Source of the DNA: Eubacteriaceae bacterium
GTDB lineage: Bacteria; Bacillota_A; Clostridia; Eubacteriales; Anaerofustaceae
DNA length: 5,730 nt
Direction of reading: 5' to 3'
NCBI GenBank assembly: GCA_031280495.1
Contig: JAITGT010000022.1
Coordinates: 1 to 5,730 of the forward strand
Positions 5,710-5,730 of this stretch are shown here, piece by piece. The number at the start of each line of letters is the position of its first letter. Within the stretch, counting starts at the first letter, position 1. The position numbers were made by a program, and so were the translations under genes. A model generated the notes under the pieces. It worked only from the letters and a program-made list of their open reading frames with translations, did not search any database and was not told where the DNA came from.

Positions 5710-5720
5710 TAAAAGCAAAA
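5697..5720 (+). repeat. Perfect inverted repeat around the carboxypeptidase stop codon
   Basis: TTTTGCTTTT (5697-5706) and AAAAGCAAAA (5711-5720) are perfect inverted copies with a four-base loop, TAGT, that contains the stop codon. The stem is ten base pairs but AT-rich. Downstream on the plus strand is A-rich (to 5730) rather than T-rich, so it is not a standard intrinsic terminator for this gene in the visible sequence. It may be part of a longer structure beyond the window. Confidence 0.5.
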
Positions 5721-5730
5721 AAAGAAAAAG

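Overview
The window reads as a chromosomal housekeeping segment from a Gram-positive, Bacillota-like (Firmicutes) bacterium. The main evidence is a textbook tRNA-Phe T-box leader in front of a phenylalanyl-tRNA synthetase operon, together with strong AGGAG-type ribosome binding sites and a secreted PBP5-type D-alanyl-D-alanine carboxypeptidase. The base composition looks balanced by eye. I cannot name the genus from the sequence alone.

Layout. Positions 1-106 are the 3' flank of pheT, with nothing I can call. Positions 107-2476 (minus) hold pheT, the beta subunit of Phe-tRNA synthetase. Positions 2477-3039 are an unusually long gap of 563 bases between pheT and pheS. It holds no recognisable gene, but it has a terminator-like hairpin on the minus strand, several further stem-loops, a 12-base direct repeat and a tiny ORF overlapping the pheT start. 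Positions 3040-4074 (minus) hold pheS, the alpha subunit. Positions 4075 to about 4334 are the pheS leader: a T-box riboswitch with a UUC (Phe) specifier, the conserved T-box sequence, and an antiterminator/terminator pair. Its promoter has a perfect -10 hexamer at 4341-4346. Positions 4347-4557 are a divergent intergenic region with small inverted repeats. Positions 4594-5709 (plus) hold the carboxypeptidase gene, read from its own promoter with a perfect -10 hexamer at 4558-4563.

How the parts work together. PheS and PheT form the alpha2-beta2 enzyme that charges tRNA-Phe. The leader senses uncharged tRNA-Phe: the UUC codon reads the anticodon, the UGGU bulge reads the tRNA 3' end, and binding prevents termination before pheS. 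The carboxypeptidase trims the terminal D-Ala from peptidoglycan stem peptides outside the cell. It is transcribed away from pheST and appears functionally unrelated.

Nothing here amounts to a clearly new system. The part most worth a second look is the pheS-pheT gap. These genes are normally almost adjacent, and a terminator-like hairpin between them raises the question of how pheT is expressed and whether the gap encodes a structured RNA or the remains of a gene.
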